A stretch of 64,000 bases of DNA from JBLNDJ01 sp050261515 (GCA_050261515.1 JBLNDJ010000007.1:62001-126000); one strand, 5' to 3'. Shown: positions 1 through 8,722, counted from the stretch's first letter. Made by a program: numbers and translations. The notes: a model not told the origin generated them from the letters alone.

Positions 1-1484
1 GAGAGCGCGACTTCCGCGACGACGAGCGCCTGGCGCGTGCGGCGTCCGCGGCCGCCGAAACCGGTGCGGCTGTTGACCGGCCTTGCCGATTCGAGCGCCG
101 GGGCGAGGCCGAACAGGATTCCGGTGACGATCGAAACGGCGAGCGAGAACGCCAGGACGCTGGCGTCGATCGAGACCTCATCCAGGCGCGGGATGCCGGC
201 CGGGGCGAGCGAGACGAACAGCCGTATGCCCGCGGCCGCGAACGCGACACCGAGCGCGCAGCCGCCGAGCGCCAGCAGCAGGCTTTCGCTCAGGAGTTGC
301 CGGACGATCCTGAGCCGGCCGGCTCCGAGCGCCATCCGCACCGCCATCTCGTCGCGCCGCCGGGCCGCGCGCGCCAGCAGCAGGTTGGCGACGTTCACAC
401 ACGCGATCAGCAGCAGAAAACCCACCGCGCCGAACAGCATCAGGACCGCGGGGCGCACGCTCGCGGCCACCTGCGACGCGAGCGGCTTCACGACGACGGC
501 CCATCCGGTTCCAAGCTCCCGCGGCGCCTGCTGCAGGAGCCGCTCGCCGATCACGGCCAGTTCCTCCCGGGCCTGCTCCACGCCGACTCCGCGCTTGACG
601 CGCGCGACCGGCATGAAGCTGAAGTTGCCCGGGTCGCTCAGTTCCCCGGGGCTGAACGCCATCGGCTTCCAGATGTCGGTTCGCTCGGTGCGCTTGAAGA
701 CGTCCGACGTCTCGCCGGTCGCGGGATACTGAAATCCCGGCGGCATGACGCCGATGATGGTGAACGGGCGCCCGTCGAGCAGGATGCGCCGGCCGAGCAC
801 CGAGGGGTTGCCTCCGAAGCGGCGCTTCCACAGTGTGTCGCCGATCACGGCGACGTTGTCGTTGCCGGGCCGGTCCTCTTCCGCGGTGAACGTGCGGCCG
901 AGCGCGGGCCTGACTCCGAGCGTGGCGAACAGGTTCGCCGTCGCGCGCGCTCCGCGCAGGCGCTCGGGCTCGCCCCAGCCGGTCAGGTTGAATGCGTTTC
1001 CGGGCTGGGACGCAGCGATCTCTTCGAGCGAGGAAGCCTCGCGCCACGCCTGGATCGCCGGAGCGCTCAGGGGGAACTCATCGAAGGGGAGCTTCAGCTT
1101 CGTGTTCGTCAGTGCGAGCGTCACCAGGCGCGAGGGGTCCGCGTACGGCAGCGGACGCAGCAGAATCGCGTTCACCACGCTGAAAATGCACGTTGCCGCG
1201 CCGATGCCGAGCGCGAGCGAGAGCACCGCCGCCGCAGTGAATCCGGGGGTGCGGCGGAAGATGCGGAAGGCGTAGCGCACGTCCTGCCGCAGGCGGTCGA
1301 ACGCCGGGTAGCCGCGCGCCTCGCGGCTGGCCTCCTTCGCGAGCGCCACGCTGCCGAATTTTTTGAGTGCCGCAAGGCGGGCGTCTTCGGGCGTCATGCC
1401 GCCGGCGATGTTGAGGTCCGTCTCGATGTCGAGATGGGCGCGGATTTCGTCGTCGAGGTCGCGTTCGCGCCGGGGTTGCATCAT
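1..1484 (-). CDS. ADOP-type ABC permease (FtsX/MacB family), 3' end outside window
   Basis: About 494 N-terminal residues of a membrane permease are visible; the frame stays open to base 1. The soluble N-terminus (RERDLDDEIRAHLDIET, then LKKFGS) is the signature of Acidobacterial duplicated orphan permeases. A first TM segment lies near FTAAAVLSLALGIGAAT, followed by a MacB_PCD periplasmic domain and an FtsX block (FGAVGFLLLIACVNVANLLLARA). The last visible residues (RRTRQALVVAEVAL) are the usual linker before the second FtsX copy, so roughly the second half is missing. The start codon ATG overlaps the TGA of the PadR gene and is followed at once by a second in-frame ATG. ADOPs lack their own ATPase; the substrate is unknown. 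The family call is firm, the function inferred. Confidence 0.9.
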   Translation of the reverse strand, partial: MMQPRRERDLDDEIRAHLDIETDLNIAGGMTPEDARLAALKKFGSVALAKEASREARGYPAFDRLRQDVRYAFRIFRRTPGFTAAAVLSLALGIGAATCIFSVVNAILLRPLPYADPSRLVTLALTNTKLKLPFDEFPLSAPAIQAWREASSLEEIAASQPGNAFNLTGWGEPERLRGARATANLFATLGVRPALGRTFTAEEDRPGNDNVAVIGDTLWKRRFGGNPSVLGRRILLDGRPFTIIGVMPPGFQYPATGETSDVFKRTERTDIWKPMAFSPGELSDPGNFSFMPVARVKRGVGVEQAREELAVIGERLLQQAPRELGTGWAVVVKPLASQVAASVRPAVLMLFGAVGFLLLIACVNVANLLLARAARRRDEMAVRMALGAGRLRIVRQLLSESLLLALGGCALGVAFAAAGIRLFVSLAPAGIPRLDEVSIDASVLAFSLAVSIVTGILFGLAPALESARPVNSRTGFGGRGRRTRQALVVAEVAL

Positions 1485-1825
1485 TCCTCCTCGGGCGCGG
1501 GCCGCATGACGCGCGCGATGGCGGCGACGAACTGGTCCCAGCGGGAGGATTCCGACTGCAGGCGTTTCCTGCCCGCCGCGGTCAGTTTGTAGAACTTGGC
1601 GCGCCGGTTGTTGTCCGACACGCCCCACTCGGAGGCGATCAGGCCCTGGCGCTCAAGGCGATGGAGGGCCGGGTAGAGGGACCCGTGGTCCACTTGCAGC
1701 ACGTCCGCGGAGCTCTCTTCGATCGAGGTCGCGATGGAATGCCCGTGCCGCGGGCCGAACAGCAGCATCCGCAGCACGAGCATGTCGAGCGTGCCCTGTA
1801 ACAGTTCGATTCGTTCGTCGCCCAT
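1481..1825 (-). CDS. PadR family transcriptional regulator
   Basis: A 114-residue winged-helix regulator of PadR type. It opens with LLQGTLDMLVLRML, carries the GPRHGHSIA turn and the DHGSLYPALHRLERQGLI recognition segment, and ends with YKLTAAGRKRL. Small PadR proteins are usually repressors that also control themselves and respond to ligands or envelope stress. Its stop overlaps the start of the ADOP permease, a typical acidobacterial PadR-ADOP operon, so the permease is the likely target. A perfect inverted repeat lies 3 to 25 nt upstream of the ATG and is the obvious operator candidate. The ligand cannot be told from the sequence. Confidence 0.93.
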   Translation of the reverse strand: MGDERIELLQGTLDMLVLRMLLFGPRHGHSIATSIEESSADVLQVDHGSLYPALHRLERQGLIASEWGVSDNNRRAKFYKLTAAGRKRLQSESSRWDQFVAAIARVMRPAPEEE

Positions 1826-1827
1826 GG

Positions 1828-1850
1828 CTCTGGTAGATTCCCTACCAGAG
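1828..1850. promoter_or_regulatory. Perfect inverted repeat, putative PadR operator
   Basis: Two 9-bp arms, CTCTGGTAG and CTACCAGAG, are perfect complements around the 5-bp spacer ATTCC. The element ends 3 bp from the PadR start codon. Its size and symmetry fit a dimeric winged-helix operator; autoregulation of the PadR-permease operon is inferred. Confidence 0.6.
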
Positions 1851-1931
1851 TATGGGCCTGTTCAGGTAGAATGTCAACTAGTCCGTGCGGGGCGGGCCGC
1901 CGGCCTGCGGCGGCCTCCCAGGCAGCCCTGC

Positions 1932-3017
1932 TCAGGACGACAGCGCGGCCTGCAGCATCGCGCGCGTGTAGCCGACGCTATAGACCTCGCCCGCATATCC
2001 TCCGCCGCCGGGATAGCCGCGAATCGGCCCGCGCTCGCGGTCGTAGTCGAGCGCGCGCGGGTGCTCGGGGTAGATCGTCCCGTTGTATTTCTGGCGGATA
2101 AGCTCCTTCATGACGCCCCACATATCCACCTGGCCCTCGTCGATGAACACTTCGGTGTACTTCTCGTAGGGCTTCTCGACCCGGACGTTGCGGAAGTGGC
2201 AGTGGTTGATGCGCTTGCGGGAAGCGAAGTAGCGGCAGACCTCGACCGGGTCCTCGCCCAGTTCGCGCGTGACGCCGCAGTCGAACGTGATGCCGTTCGC
2301 CGGGCTATCGACGATGCCGACCAGGCGCTTCCATCCCGCGAGCGTCGACATGATCTGCTCGGAGCCCCGGCTGAGCGGCACGGGCGGGTCGTTGGGATGA
2401 AGCGCGAGCCGCACGCCGGACTCCTCGGCCACCGGCACGACGGCTTTCAGGAAGTACGTGATGTTCTTCCACATTTCATCGGCCGTGCGGGCGCCCTCTT
2501 CGGGAAGCGGCGGCAGGTCCTTCATGCGCGCGTAGTCGAACGCGGTGTGGCCGGCGCCCGCGCGCCCGGTGGCTTCGTAATATCCCTCCATGGCGCGATG
2601 CGCGTACCAGTTGTACTCGATCACCGGCAGGCCCGCCTTGCCGGCCGCGCGGATGGACTGCCGGAACTTGTCGATATCCTCGTCGCGCCCTGCGCGCGCG
2701 TAGATCGCGTTGTTGAACCCGCCGATCATGAGGTTGTAGAGCGTGAGGCCGCCCTCGCGGAAGCGTTCGATGCGGGCGCGGATTTCGGCCTCGGTCCACG
2801 GCATCGCGGGGCCGCCGCTGATCGCGTAATCGACTCCGATTTGCTTGATGCGGCGCAGCGTGGCCGCGTCCTTCGCGCCGGTCAGCAGGCAGATCTTCGG
2901 CGTACCCGGGCCTTCGAGGACGGGCCATGAGGACGAGGGCGCGCCGGCGATCGCGGCCGCGGGCGCGAGTGCCCCGGCGCCGATCGACTGCATCAGCGTT
3001 CTTCGTGAGATGTCCAT
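1932..3017 (-). CDS. Tat-exported mannonate dehydratase-like TIM-barrel protein
   Basis: A 361-residue protein with a twin-arginine signal at its N-terminus (ISRRTLMQSIGAGALAPAAA). The mature part is a xylose-isomerase-like TIM barrel with UxuA-like landmarks: ALHPNDPPVPL, GITFDCGVTRELG, INHCHFRNV and YPEHPRALDYDRERGP. In UxuA such His, Cys and Asp/Glu residues bind the metal and dehydrate D-mannonate to 2-keto-3-deoxygluconate. Export by Tat is unusual for that enzyme, so it may act on another sugar acid or be an isomerase/epimerase. The start was chosen at ATG 3017 because it gives a compact Tat signal; the frame is open much further upstream but without coding character. No sugar-acid operon surrounds it. 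Confidence 0.8.
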   Translation of the reverse strand: MDISRRTLMQSIGAGALAPAAAIAGAPSSSWPVLEGPGTPKICLLTGAKDAATLRRIKQIGVDYAISGGPAMPWTEAEIRARIERFREGGLTLYNLMIGGFNNAIYARAGRDEDIDKFRQSIRAAGKAGLPVIEYNWYAHRAMEGYYEATGRAGAGHTAFDYARMKDLPPLPEEGARTADEMWKNITYFLKAVVPVAEESGVRLALHPNDPPVPLSRGSEQIMSTLAGWKRLVGIVDSPANGITFDCGVTRELGEDPVEVCRYFASRKRINHCHFRNVRVEKPYEKYTEVFIDEGQVDMWGVMKELIRQKYNGTIYPEHPRALDYDRERGPIRGYPGGGGYAGEVYSVGYTRAMLQAALSS

Positions 3018-3113
3018 GTCAGAGCATGGTACACGAGCCAGGGGGGTGCGGGTGGCGGGCGCACGGCCCGCGGGGGGCCCCCGAAGTAGAATGTTGGCGA
3101 GGGGAGTTTGCTC

Positions 3114-3305
3114 ATGAGAACTGCTGAACGTGTGCTGTGGGTGGCGATCGGCGCCGCAATCGGGGCCGGAATCGCACTGCTCTACGCCCCCAAAACCGGC
3201 AAGGATACGCGCAAGCACCTCCGCCGCAAGGCCGGCGACGCGCGGGATTCGATCGTCGAAGCCACCGGGCAGATTCGCGAGCGGGTCGCGGAACTGACAA
3301 GCTGA
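3114..3305 (+). CDS. YtxH domain-containing small membrane protein
   Basis: A 63-residue protein with one N-terminal membrane helix (VLWVAIGAAIGAGIALLYAP), the PKTGKDTR motif of YtxH/general-stress proteins and an amphipathic, charged C-terminus. The start was set at ATG 3114 because GGGGAG lies 8 nt upstream; an in-frame TTG at 3108 overlaps the spacing. A TAGAAT box at 3087-3092 could serve as -10. It sits 3 bp before the P5C dehydrogenase gene and is probably co-transcribed with it. Family members are linked to stress or envelope functions; the exact role is unknown. Confidence 0.8.
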   Translation: MRTAERVLWVAIGAAIGAGIALLYAPKTGKDTRKHLRRKAGDARDSIVEATGQIRERVAELTS

Positions 3306-3308
3306 GCC

Positions 3309-4850
3309 ATGCCTCACGACAACCTGCCGCCTTTTGCGAACGAGCCCTACACGGACTTTTCGCTGCCGGAGAACCGCGCCGCCATGGAGCGCGCGCTGGC
3401 CGGCGTCCGCGCCGAACTCGGGCGCGAATACGGGACCGGTGCGGGCTGGAAGCTCGAGTCGCGCAACCCGTCCCGTCCGGACGAGATCGTCGGCATACAC
3501 CGGAAAGCCACGCCGGAGGAGGCGCGCCGCGCCGTCGAGGACGCGCACGCGTTCTTTCCGGAGTGGAGCCGCACGCCCGCCGCGCGGCGCGTCGAGCTTG
3601 TGCTCGCCGCCTCCGCGATCCTGCGCAAGCGGAAGCTGGAGTTCGACGCCTGGCTGGTCTATGAAGCCGGTAAGACGTGGCCCGAGGCGGAGGCCGACGT
3701 CTCGGAAGCCATCGACTTCTGCGAATACTACGCGCGCGAGATGCTGCGGCTCTCGCATCCGCCCGGCCTCCACCAGCTGCCGGGGGAGCAGGACCGCCTC
3801 GTCTATTTGCCGCTCGGCGCGGGCGTCGTGATTCCGCCATGGAATTTCCCGCTCGCGATTCTGGCGGGCATGACGGTCGCGGCCCTGGTCACGGGCAACA
3901 CGGTGGTCGTCAAGCCTTCGAGCGACACCCCGACCATCGCGGCGAAGTTCGCCGAGGTGCTCGGCCAGGCCGGCTTTCCGGAGCGCAGCTTCCGGCTGCT
4001 GGTCGGCAGCGGCGCTGAAGTGGGCGACGTGCTGGTCACGCACCCGAAAACGCGCTTCGTGTCGTTCACGGGGTCGAAGGAAGTCGGGTTGCGGATCAAC
4101 GAGCTGGCCGCCAAGCCGCAGCCGGGCCAGATCTGGATCAAGCGCGTGGTGGCGGAGATGGGCGGCAAGGATGCCATCATCGTCGATCGCGACACGGATG
4201 TGGACAAGGCCGTCGAGGGCGTTTTGGTCTCCGCCTTCGGCTACCAGGGGCAGAAGTGCTCGGCCTGCTCGCGCGCGATCGTCGATGAAGCGGTCTACGA
4301 CGAGTTCGTACAGAAGCTCGCGAAGAAGGCGGAAGCGATCCGGGTGGGCGACGCCTGCGACCCCGGGAACTACATGGGTCCGGTGATCAACGACCGCGCG
4401 CGCCAGAGCATCCTTCGCTACATCGAGACGGGAAAGCGCGAAGGGCGCCTGGTGGCGGGCGGCGCGCCGGCCGAGGGCGCGGGCTACTTCATCCGCCCCA
4501 CGGTGATCGCCGACGTTCCGAAGGGGGCGACCATCTTCCGCGAAGAGATCTTCGGGCCGGTGCTCGCCGTGGCCAAAGCGAAGGACTTCGACGACGCGCT
4601 GGCGATCGCGAATTCGTCCGAATACGGCCTCACCGGCAGCGTCTATACGAACGACCGCGAGAAGATCCGCAAGGCCTCCGAGCAGTTCTTCGTCGGCAAC
4701 CTGTACTTTAACCGCAAGTGCACCGGTGCGATGGTCGGAGCGCACCCCTTCGGCGGATTCAACATGTCGGGCACGGATTCGAAGGCCGGCGGCCCCGACT
4801 ACCTGATGCTGTTCCTGCAAGCGAAGTCGATCGCGGAAAAAGTGGGGTAA
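3309..4850 (+). CDS. pruA: 1-pyrroline-5-carboxylate dehydrogenase
   Basis: A 513-residue aldehyde dehydrogenase of the P5CDH group, which oxidises L-glutamate gamma-semialdehyde to glutamate with NAD+ in proline and arginine breakdown. Visible landmarks are PPWNFPL (oxyanion Asn near 179), the FTGSKEVG cofactor loop, EMGGKDAIIVD with catalytic Glu near 283, and GQKCSACSR with nucleophile Cys near 317. The C-terminal NRKCTGAMVGAHPFGGFNMSGTDSKAGG segment, read in parts, is typical of RocA/PruA rather than of general ALDHs. Length is normal for the monofunctional form. No proline dehydrogenase is in the window, so the first step must be encoded elsewhere. Confidence 0.93.
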   Translation: MPHDNLPPFANEPYTDFSLPENRAAMERALAGVRAELGREYGTGAGWKLESRNPSRPDEIVGIHRKATPEEARRAVEDAHAFFPEWSRTPAARRVELVLAASAILRKRKLEFDAWLVYEAGKTWPEAEADVSEAIDFCEYYAREMLRLSHPPGLHQLPGEQDRLVYLPLGAGVVIPPWNFPLAILAGMTVAALVTGNTVVVKPSSDTPTIAAKFAEVLGQAGFPERSFRLLVGSGAEVGDVLVTHPKTRFVSFTGSKEVGLRINELAAKPQPGQIWIKRVVAEMGGKDAIIVDRDTDVDKAVEGVLVSAFGYQGQKCSACSRAIVDEAVYDEFVQKLAKKAEAIRVGDACDPGNYMGPVINDRARQSILRYIETGKREGRLVAGGAPAEGAGYFIRPTVIADVPKGATIFREEIFGPVLAVAKAKDFDDALAIANSSEYGLTGSVYTNDREKIRKASEQFFVGNLYFNRKCTGAMVGAHPFGGFNMSGTDSKAGGPDYLMLFLQAKSIAEKVG

Positions 4851-4859
4851 TGCTCACCG

Positions 4860-4886
4860 CCCGGCCGCCGCTGCGCGGCGGCCGGG
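4860..4886. other. Strong GC-rich hairpin after pruA
   Basis: A perfect 12-bp stem with a 3-nt loop (arms 4860-4871 and 4875-4886) begins 9 bp after the pruA stop. It has no T-tract, so a factor-independent terminator is only possible; it directly abuts the dispersed repeat that follows. Confidence 0.5.
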
Positions 4887-4958
4887 AGACGCAGAGAACG
4901 CAGAGAAACGCGAAAGATCTAAAAACTGGTTTGGTCTTCTCTGCGTCCTCTGCGTCTC
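4886..4958. repeat. Dispersed inverted repeat built on CGCAGAG units
   Basis: The left arm (4886-4907) reads GAGACGCAGAGAACGCAGAG plus AA; the right arm (4937-4958) is its reverse complement with one mismatch in 22. Each arm is itself a short direct repeat of ACGCAGAG. Similar intergenic elements recur in many environmental bacterial genomes (recalled, not checked). The element can form a long stem with a 29-nt loop. Confidence 0.7.
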
Positions 4959-5037
4959 TGCGGTGAAAACTGTGTTTTCTGGGTCGCCTGAGGCCCCGCC
5001 CCAGGCTCATTGCGACCCACGCCTGCTTGTGCTGAAG

Positions 5038-5043
5038 TAGAAT
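5038..5043 (+). promoter_or_regulatory. -10-like TAGAAT before TPR lipoprotein gene
   Basis: TAGAAT ends 5 nt before ATG 5049, the geometry expected for a leaderless or near-leaderless transcript. No clear -35 box is seen. Confidence 0.4.
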
Positions 5044-5048
5044 CGACC

Positions 5049-7376
5049 ATGAGGAGATCCATGCTGCGGCGCATCGTGTGTGCAGTTGTTATAGTCATGG
5101 CGGGGGTTTCGTGCAGTCGGGATCCCGAGGTCGTCAAGAAGAAGTATCTCCAGAACGGCAATCGTTACTTCGAAAAGCATAAATACAAAGAAGCCTACAT
5201 CATGTACCGGAACGCCTTGAAAAAGGATCCGAAGTACAGTGAGGCATATTACAAAGCCGGTCTGGCCGAACTTCAAATGGGAAGGCGGGTCGATGCGCTG
5301 CGCGACTTCCGCCGCGCCATCGATACCGATCCGAACTTCACCAACCCCGATGCTCGCGTGCAGGCCGGCAATATCCTCCTGTTCGCGTACCTGAGCAGCC
5401 CCAGCCCGCGCCCGGCGTCGCTCCAGGATGAACTGAAGGGCGTGGCCGGCCAGCTCATCAAGAAGCAGCCGGACTCGGCCCCCGCGCTCAGGCTCGACGG
5501 CTACGTGAAGCTGCTGGTGGACAACGACACGCCGGGCGCGATCGCGCAGCTCCGGCGCGCCAACCAGATCTCGCCGCTCAGCCCCGAGTATGCCCTGCCG
5601 CTGGTCGAGGCTCTCCTGCTCGGCAAGCAGAACGCCGAGGCCGAGGAGCTGGCCCGCAACCTGATCGCGAAGCACAAGAATTTTCTGCCGGTCTACGACC
5701 GCCTGTTTGACGCCTACCGGCGCGAGAACCGCGTGGCGGACGCCGAAGCGGTCCTCAAGCTGAAAGCCGCCAATAACCCGAAGGACTCGGTCTCGCTGCT
5801 CCAGCTTGCGCAGTTCTATTACTTCACTCAGCGCCCCGCCGACATGAAAGCGGCGCTCGACAAGCTCAGCTCGAACCGAGCGGATTTCCCCGAAGGCCGC
5901 CGCCGCGCCGGGCGGTTCTACGCCATCATCCGGAACTTCGACGCCGCGATCGACCAGTTCCAGGCCGCCATGCGCGAGGACCCGTCGAAGCAAGACGAGT
6001 ACCGGAAGGAGATCGCGCAAGTCCTGATGGCGCAGAAGAAGAATGACGAGGCGTCGCGCACGCTCGACGACATTCTCAAAGGCAATCCGAAGGACGACCA
6101 GGCCCGCGCCATGCGGGCGGCGCTGCTGATCGAGACGGGCGGACGCAAGCAGGTCGAACAGGCGGTTGCGGATTTGCAGTCGGTGGTCGGGCAGCATCCG
6201 CATAACCCCGTGCTGCGGTTCAACCTGGGCCGCGCGCTGCTGGCGCAAGGCCAGGCGGACCAGGCGCGCGTGCAGTTGCAGGAAGCGATCCGGATCCACC
6301 CCGGGTATGTCGCCGCGCGGCTCGCGCTCGCCAACGTCTACTTGCTTCAGCAGCAGTACGGCAACGCCCGCCAGGAGGCCGATGCGGCGCTCAAAACCGA
6401 GCCGCGGAACCTCCAGGCCAAGCTTGTGCGCACGAGCGCGCTTGCGGCGATGGGTAACGGCTCCGAGGCGCGCGCCGAGCTGGTCCAGGCGATCAAGGAT
6501 TACCCGAACTCCAGCGAAGCCGGCCTCCAGCTTGCGGCGCTCGACCTGCGCGAGCGGCGCCCGAAAGAGGCCGAGGAGGCCTTCGCGAAGCTGTACAAGG
6601 CGAACCCTTCGGACCTGCGCGCGCTGCTGGGGTTGAGCGAGACCTATGTCATCCAGAACCAATACGGCAAAGCGATCGACGTCCTGAAGGCCGAGCTGGC
6701 GAAGAATCCGTCACGCCTGGAATTGCGGAACGCGCTGGGCAACGTGGCCTACCGGGCAGGGAATTACCCGCTCGCCGTCGAGCAGTTCCAGGCGTTGATC
6801 CGGGCGCGGCCCGAGTCGGCCGATGCTTACATCCGCCTGGGCCAGACATACCTGACCAAGGGCGACACGCCTCAGGCGCTCCAGGCCTTCGAGAAGGCGA
6901 AGCAGTTGAAGCCGGCCGATCCACAGCCGTACTTGCAGCTCGCGATCCTGTACGAAAAATCCGGGCAGCAGGCGAAGGCGCGGCCGATTTACGAACAGGT
7001 GCTCAAGCTCCAGCCGGACCATCCGGTGGCGCTCAACAACCTCGCGTACATGATGGCTGAGACCGGCGGCGACCTCGACCAGGCGCTGGCGCTGGCGCAA
7101 CGCGCGCGCGACCGTATGCCGGACAATCCGGACGTCGCCGATACGCTCGGCTGGATCTACATCAAGAAGCACCTGAGCGACAACGCCGTGACCTTGTTCC
7201 GCGACCTGGTGGCCAAGCAGCCGCAGGTATCCACTTACCGCTATCACCTGGCGATGGCACTCTACCAGCGCGGCGACAAGCCGGAGACGAAGAAGGCCCT
7301 CGAGGGCGCGCTCGAGCGCAAGCCCTCGCCCGAAGAGACCGCGAAAATCAAGGAGCTGATGGAGCGCGTCCGTTGA
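5049..7376 (+). CDS. Large tetratricopeptide-repeat lipoprotein
   Basis: About 775 residues. It begins with a lipoprotein signal (IVCAVVIVMAGVSC, lipobox Cys near residue 20) followed by roughly fifteen TPR units across the whole length, for example NRYFEKHKYKEAYIMYRNAL near the start and NNLAYMMAE, ADTLGWIYIKK near the end. Its architecture resembles the PEP-CTERM/exosortase-associated TPR lipoprotein PrsT. Such proteins scaffold assembly of envelope or polysaccharide-secretion machinery at the membrane. Its stop overlaps the start of a CPBP protease of the exosortase-associated type, which supports a link to the exosortase pair at 13.7 kb. An alternative start is ATG 5061. Confidence 0.82.
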   Translation: MRRSMLRRIVCAVVIVMAGVSCSRDPEVVKKKYLQNGNRYFEKHKYKEAYIMYRNALKKDPKYSEAYYKAGLAELQMGRRVDALRDFRRAIDTDPNFTNPDARVQAGNILLFAYLSSPSPRPASLQDELKGVAGQLIKKQPDSAPALRLDGYVKLLVDNDTPGAIAQLRRANQISPLSPEYALPLVEALLLGKQNAEAEELARNLIAKHKNFLPVYDRLFDAYRRENRVADAEAVLKLKAANNPKDSVSLLQLAQFYYFTQRPADMKAALDKLSSNRADFPEGRRRAGRFYAIIRNFDAAIDQFQAAMREDPSKQDEYRKEIAQVLMAQKKNDEASRTLDDILKGNPKDDQARAMRAALLIETGGRKQVEQAVADLQSVVGQHPHNPVLRFNLGRALLAQGQADQARVQLQEAIRIHPGYVAARLALANVYLLQQQYGNARQEADAALKTEPRNLQAKLVRTSALAAMGNGSEARAELVQAIKDYPNSSEAGLQLAALDLRERRPKEAEEAFAKLYKANPSDLRALLGLSETYVIQNQYGKAIDVLKAELAKNPSRLELRNALGNVAYRAGNYPLAVEQFQALIRARPESADAYIRLGQTYLTKGDTPQALQAFEKAKQLKPADPQPYLQLAILYEKSGQQAKARPIYEQVLKLQPDHPVALNNLAYMMAETGGDLDQALALAQRARDRMPDNPDVADTLGWIYIKKHLSDNAVTLFRDLVAKQPQVSTYRYHLAMALYQRGDKPETKKALEGALERKPSPEETAKIKELMERVR

Positions 7377-8008
7377 GCCGGGCGTTCCCGGATAAGCTCC
7401 CCGGCGGCGCGCGGCCCTACGTTCTTCCATTTGCGGCCCTGATGGCGATACTCGCCGCAGGGCCTTATCTGCCGGTTCCGGAGTCCTTCCGCTACCCGCT
7501 CCGTACGCTCGCCGTGCTGGCGGTTCTGTTAGCCGTTTCGCGCGGCGTGGTGAAGCTGCGGCCGTCGCAGTGGCTCGGGAGCGTGGCGGTAGGGCTGGCG
7601 GTGTTCGCGATCTGGGTCGGCCCCGACCTGCTGGCGCCGCACTACCGCGAGCACTGGCTGTTGCAGAACTCCGTCGCGGGCCGGGTTCCTTCGGGCGAGC
7701 CGGCGGGCGCGCACAACGCGCTCTGGCTGGCGTTCCGGATCTCCGGCTCCGTTTTACTGGTTCCCGTGGTCGAGGAGCTGTTCTGGCGCGCCTGGATGCT
7801 GCGCGTGCTGCCGTTCTGGGCGACGGCGCTGCTGTTTGCGAGCGAGCACGGCCCGTATTGGGACGTCGGCCTGGCCGCCGGCATCGCGTACAACTGGTGG
7901 ATGCTGCGCACGCGCAGCCTCGCCGATTGCATCCTCGCGCATGCCGTCACCAATGCCTCGCTCGCGGCCTACGTGCTTGCGTCGAATCGCTGGCAATACT
8001 GGCTTTGA
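7373..8008 (+). CDS. CPBP intramembrane protease, exosortase-associated CAAX-like type
   Basis: A 211-residue multi-pass membrane protein with the CPBP/Abi (CAAX-protease-like) motifs: VVEELFWRAW (Glu134, Glu135, Arg139), FASEHG with His159, and ILAHAVTNASL with His190 and Asn194. This matches the CAAX prenyl protease-related family that occurs with exosortases. These glutamate-type proteases cleave or process membrane proteins; the substrate is unknown. The start is TTG 7373, overlapping the TGA of the TPR gene, so translation is probably coupled. ATG 7442 is an alternative, but it would lose the first TM part. Confidence 0.82.
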   Translation: MSRAFPDKLPGGARPYVLPFAALMAILAAGPYLPVPESFRYPLRTLAVLAVLLAVSRGVVKLRPSQWLGSVAVGLAVFAIWVGPDLLAPHYREHWLLQNSVAGRVPSGEPAGAHNALWLAFRISGSVLLVPVVEELFWRAWMLRVLPFWATALLFASEHGPYWDVGLAAGIAYNWWMLRTRSLADCILAHAVTNASLAAYVLASNRWQYWL

Positions 8009-8087
8009 TCTGATATCCTGAAACAGGACGGACGCCTCGATTTTGCTCCCCCCCAATCCCAACCAACGGAGTAATCAACAGCAAGGA

Positions 8088-8465
8088 ATGAGTTTCACAG
8101 TCTTTCTCGGCAATCTGCCGGCCTGGGTGACTGCCGACGATATCCAGTCGTGGCTCAACGCGGAAGCCATGGTCGCCGATGCGATCAAGGTTATTCGCAA
8201 TCCCGAAACACAGGAATCCAAGGGTTTCGCTTTCATCGACGCACCGAACCAGGAAGAAATGCAGGCGATCATCCGCCGGTTCGACCGCGCGCCGCTCGAA
8301 GGCAAGCTGCTGCGCGCCAATCCCGCACAGCCGCCGAAACCCAAGACACACTCGAGAACCGAAGACCGCGGTTTTAGGCGTCATTCTGCGAACCGTAAGG
8401 GCGGCCGATCGGCTTCCGACGCTCCCAAGAGCGCCTTCGCGGCCGAACTGGCAAAGGCCCTTTAG
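8088..8465 (+). CDS. RRM-type RNA-binding protein
   Basis: A 125-residue protein with a single RNA recognition motif: RNP2-like VFLGNLP at residues 5-11 and RNP1-like KGFAFIDA around 45-52, with a basic C-terminal tail (HSANRKGGRS). Bacterial single-RRM proteins of this size bind single-stranded RNA and are often cold- or stress-related. ATG 8088 was chosen because it begins right at the fold; AAGGA touches the ATG directly and CGGAG at 8067-8071 is too far, so initiation is not a standard Shine-Dalgarno case. An in-frame TTG at 8043 could add 15 Asn/Gln-rich residues. Confidence 0.85.
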   Translation: MSFTVFLGNLPAWVTADDIQSWLNAEAMVADAIKVIRNPETQESKGFAFIDAPNQEEMQAIIRRFDRAPLEGKLLRANPAQPPKPKTHSRTEDRGFRRHSANRKGGRSASDAPKSAFAAELAKAL

Positions 8466-8643
8466 CGAACCTCGTATCGTTAATCCCTGGGGCCGGCGTA
8501 GCGGCGAGCTGTAGCCGGCAACACCCGTTTCCCCTCGTGGCGCACCCTGCTCCGGCGCCCGCCACGCATCTCTTCCTTCCTTCGCCGCATCTATATCTTA
8601 GAAAAGGATGTCTTGCGTTTTCGTGCTATCCTGCTTCGGTTAG

Positions 8644-8652
8644 TGGTATACT
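8644..8652 (+). promoter_or_regulatory. Extended -10 promoter TGGTATACT before PIN/TRAM gene
   Basis: TG-n-TATACT fits an extended -10 box; no good -35 is visible. It lies 70 bp before the start of the PIN/TRAM-ispD-ispF cluster and would give a leader of about 60 nt. Confidence 0.45.
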
Positions 8653-8722
8653 CATCGCCAGTTGTATGTACGTTTTTTAATGAGGCGATGGCCTCGAAGC
8701 GGGAGCTAGTGAGGATGCGTGA

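Noticed and set aside
297..1592. Long plus-strand open frame antisense to the ADOP permease and PadR
   Set aside because: Its translation is a low-complexity Arg/Ala/Glu/Gly mix typical of shadow frames, while the opposite strand codes for clear family proteins.
3018..4820. Minus-strand open frame continuing upstream of the mannonate dehydratase-like gene
   Set aside because: It lies antisense to pruA, has Arg/Ala-rich composition without homology, and the Tat signal marks the true start at 3017. Long antisense frames are common in such GC-rich genes.
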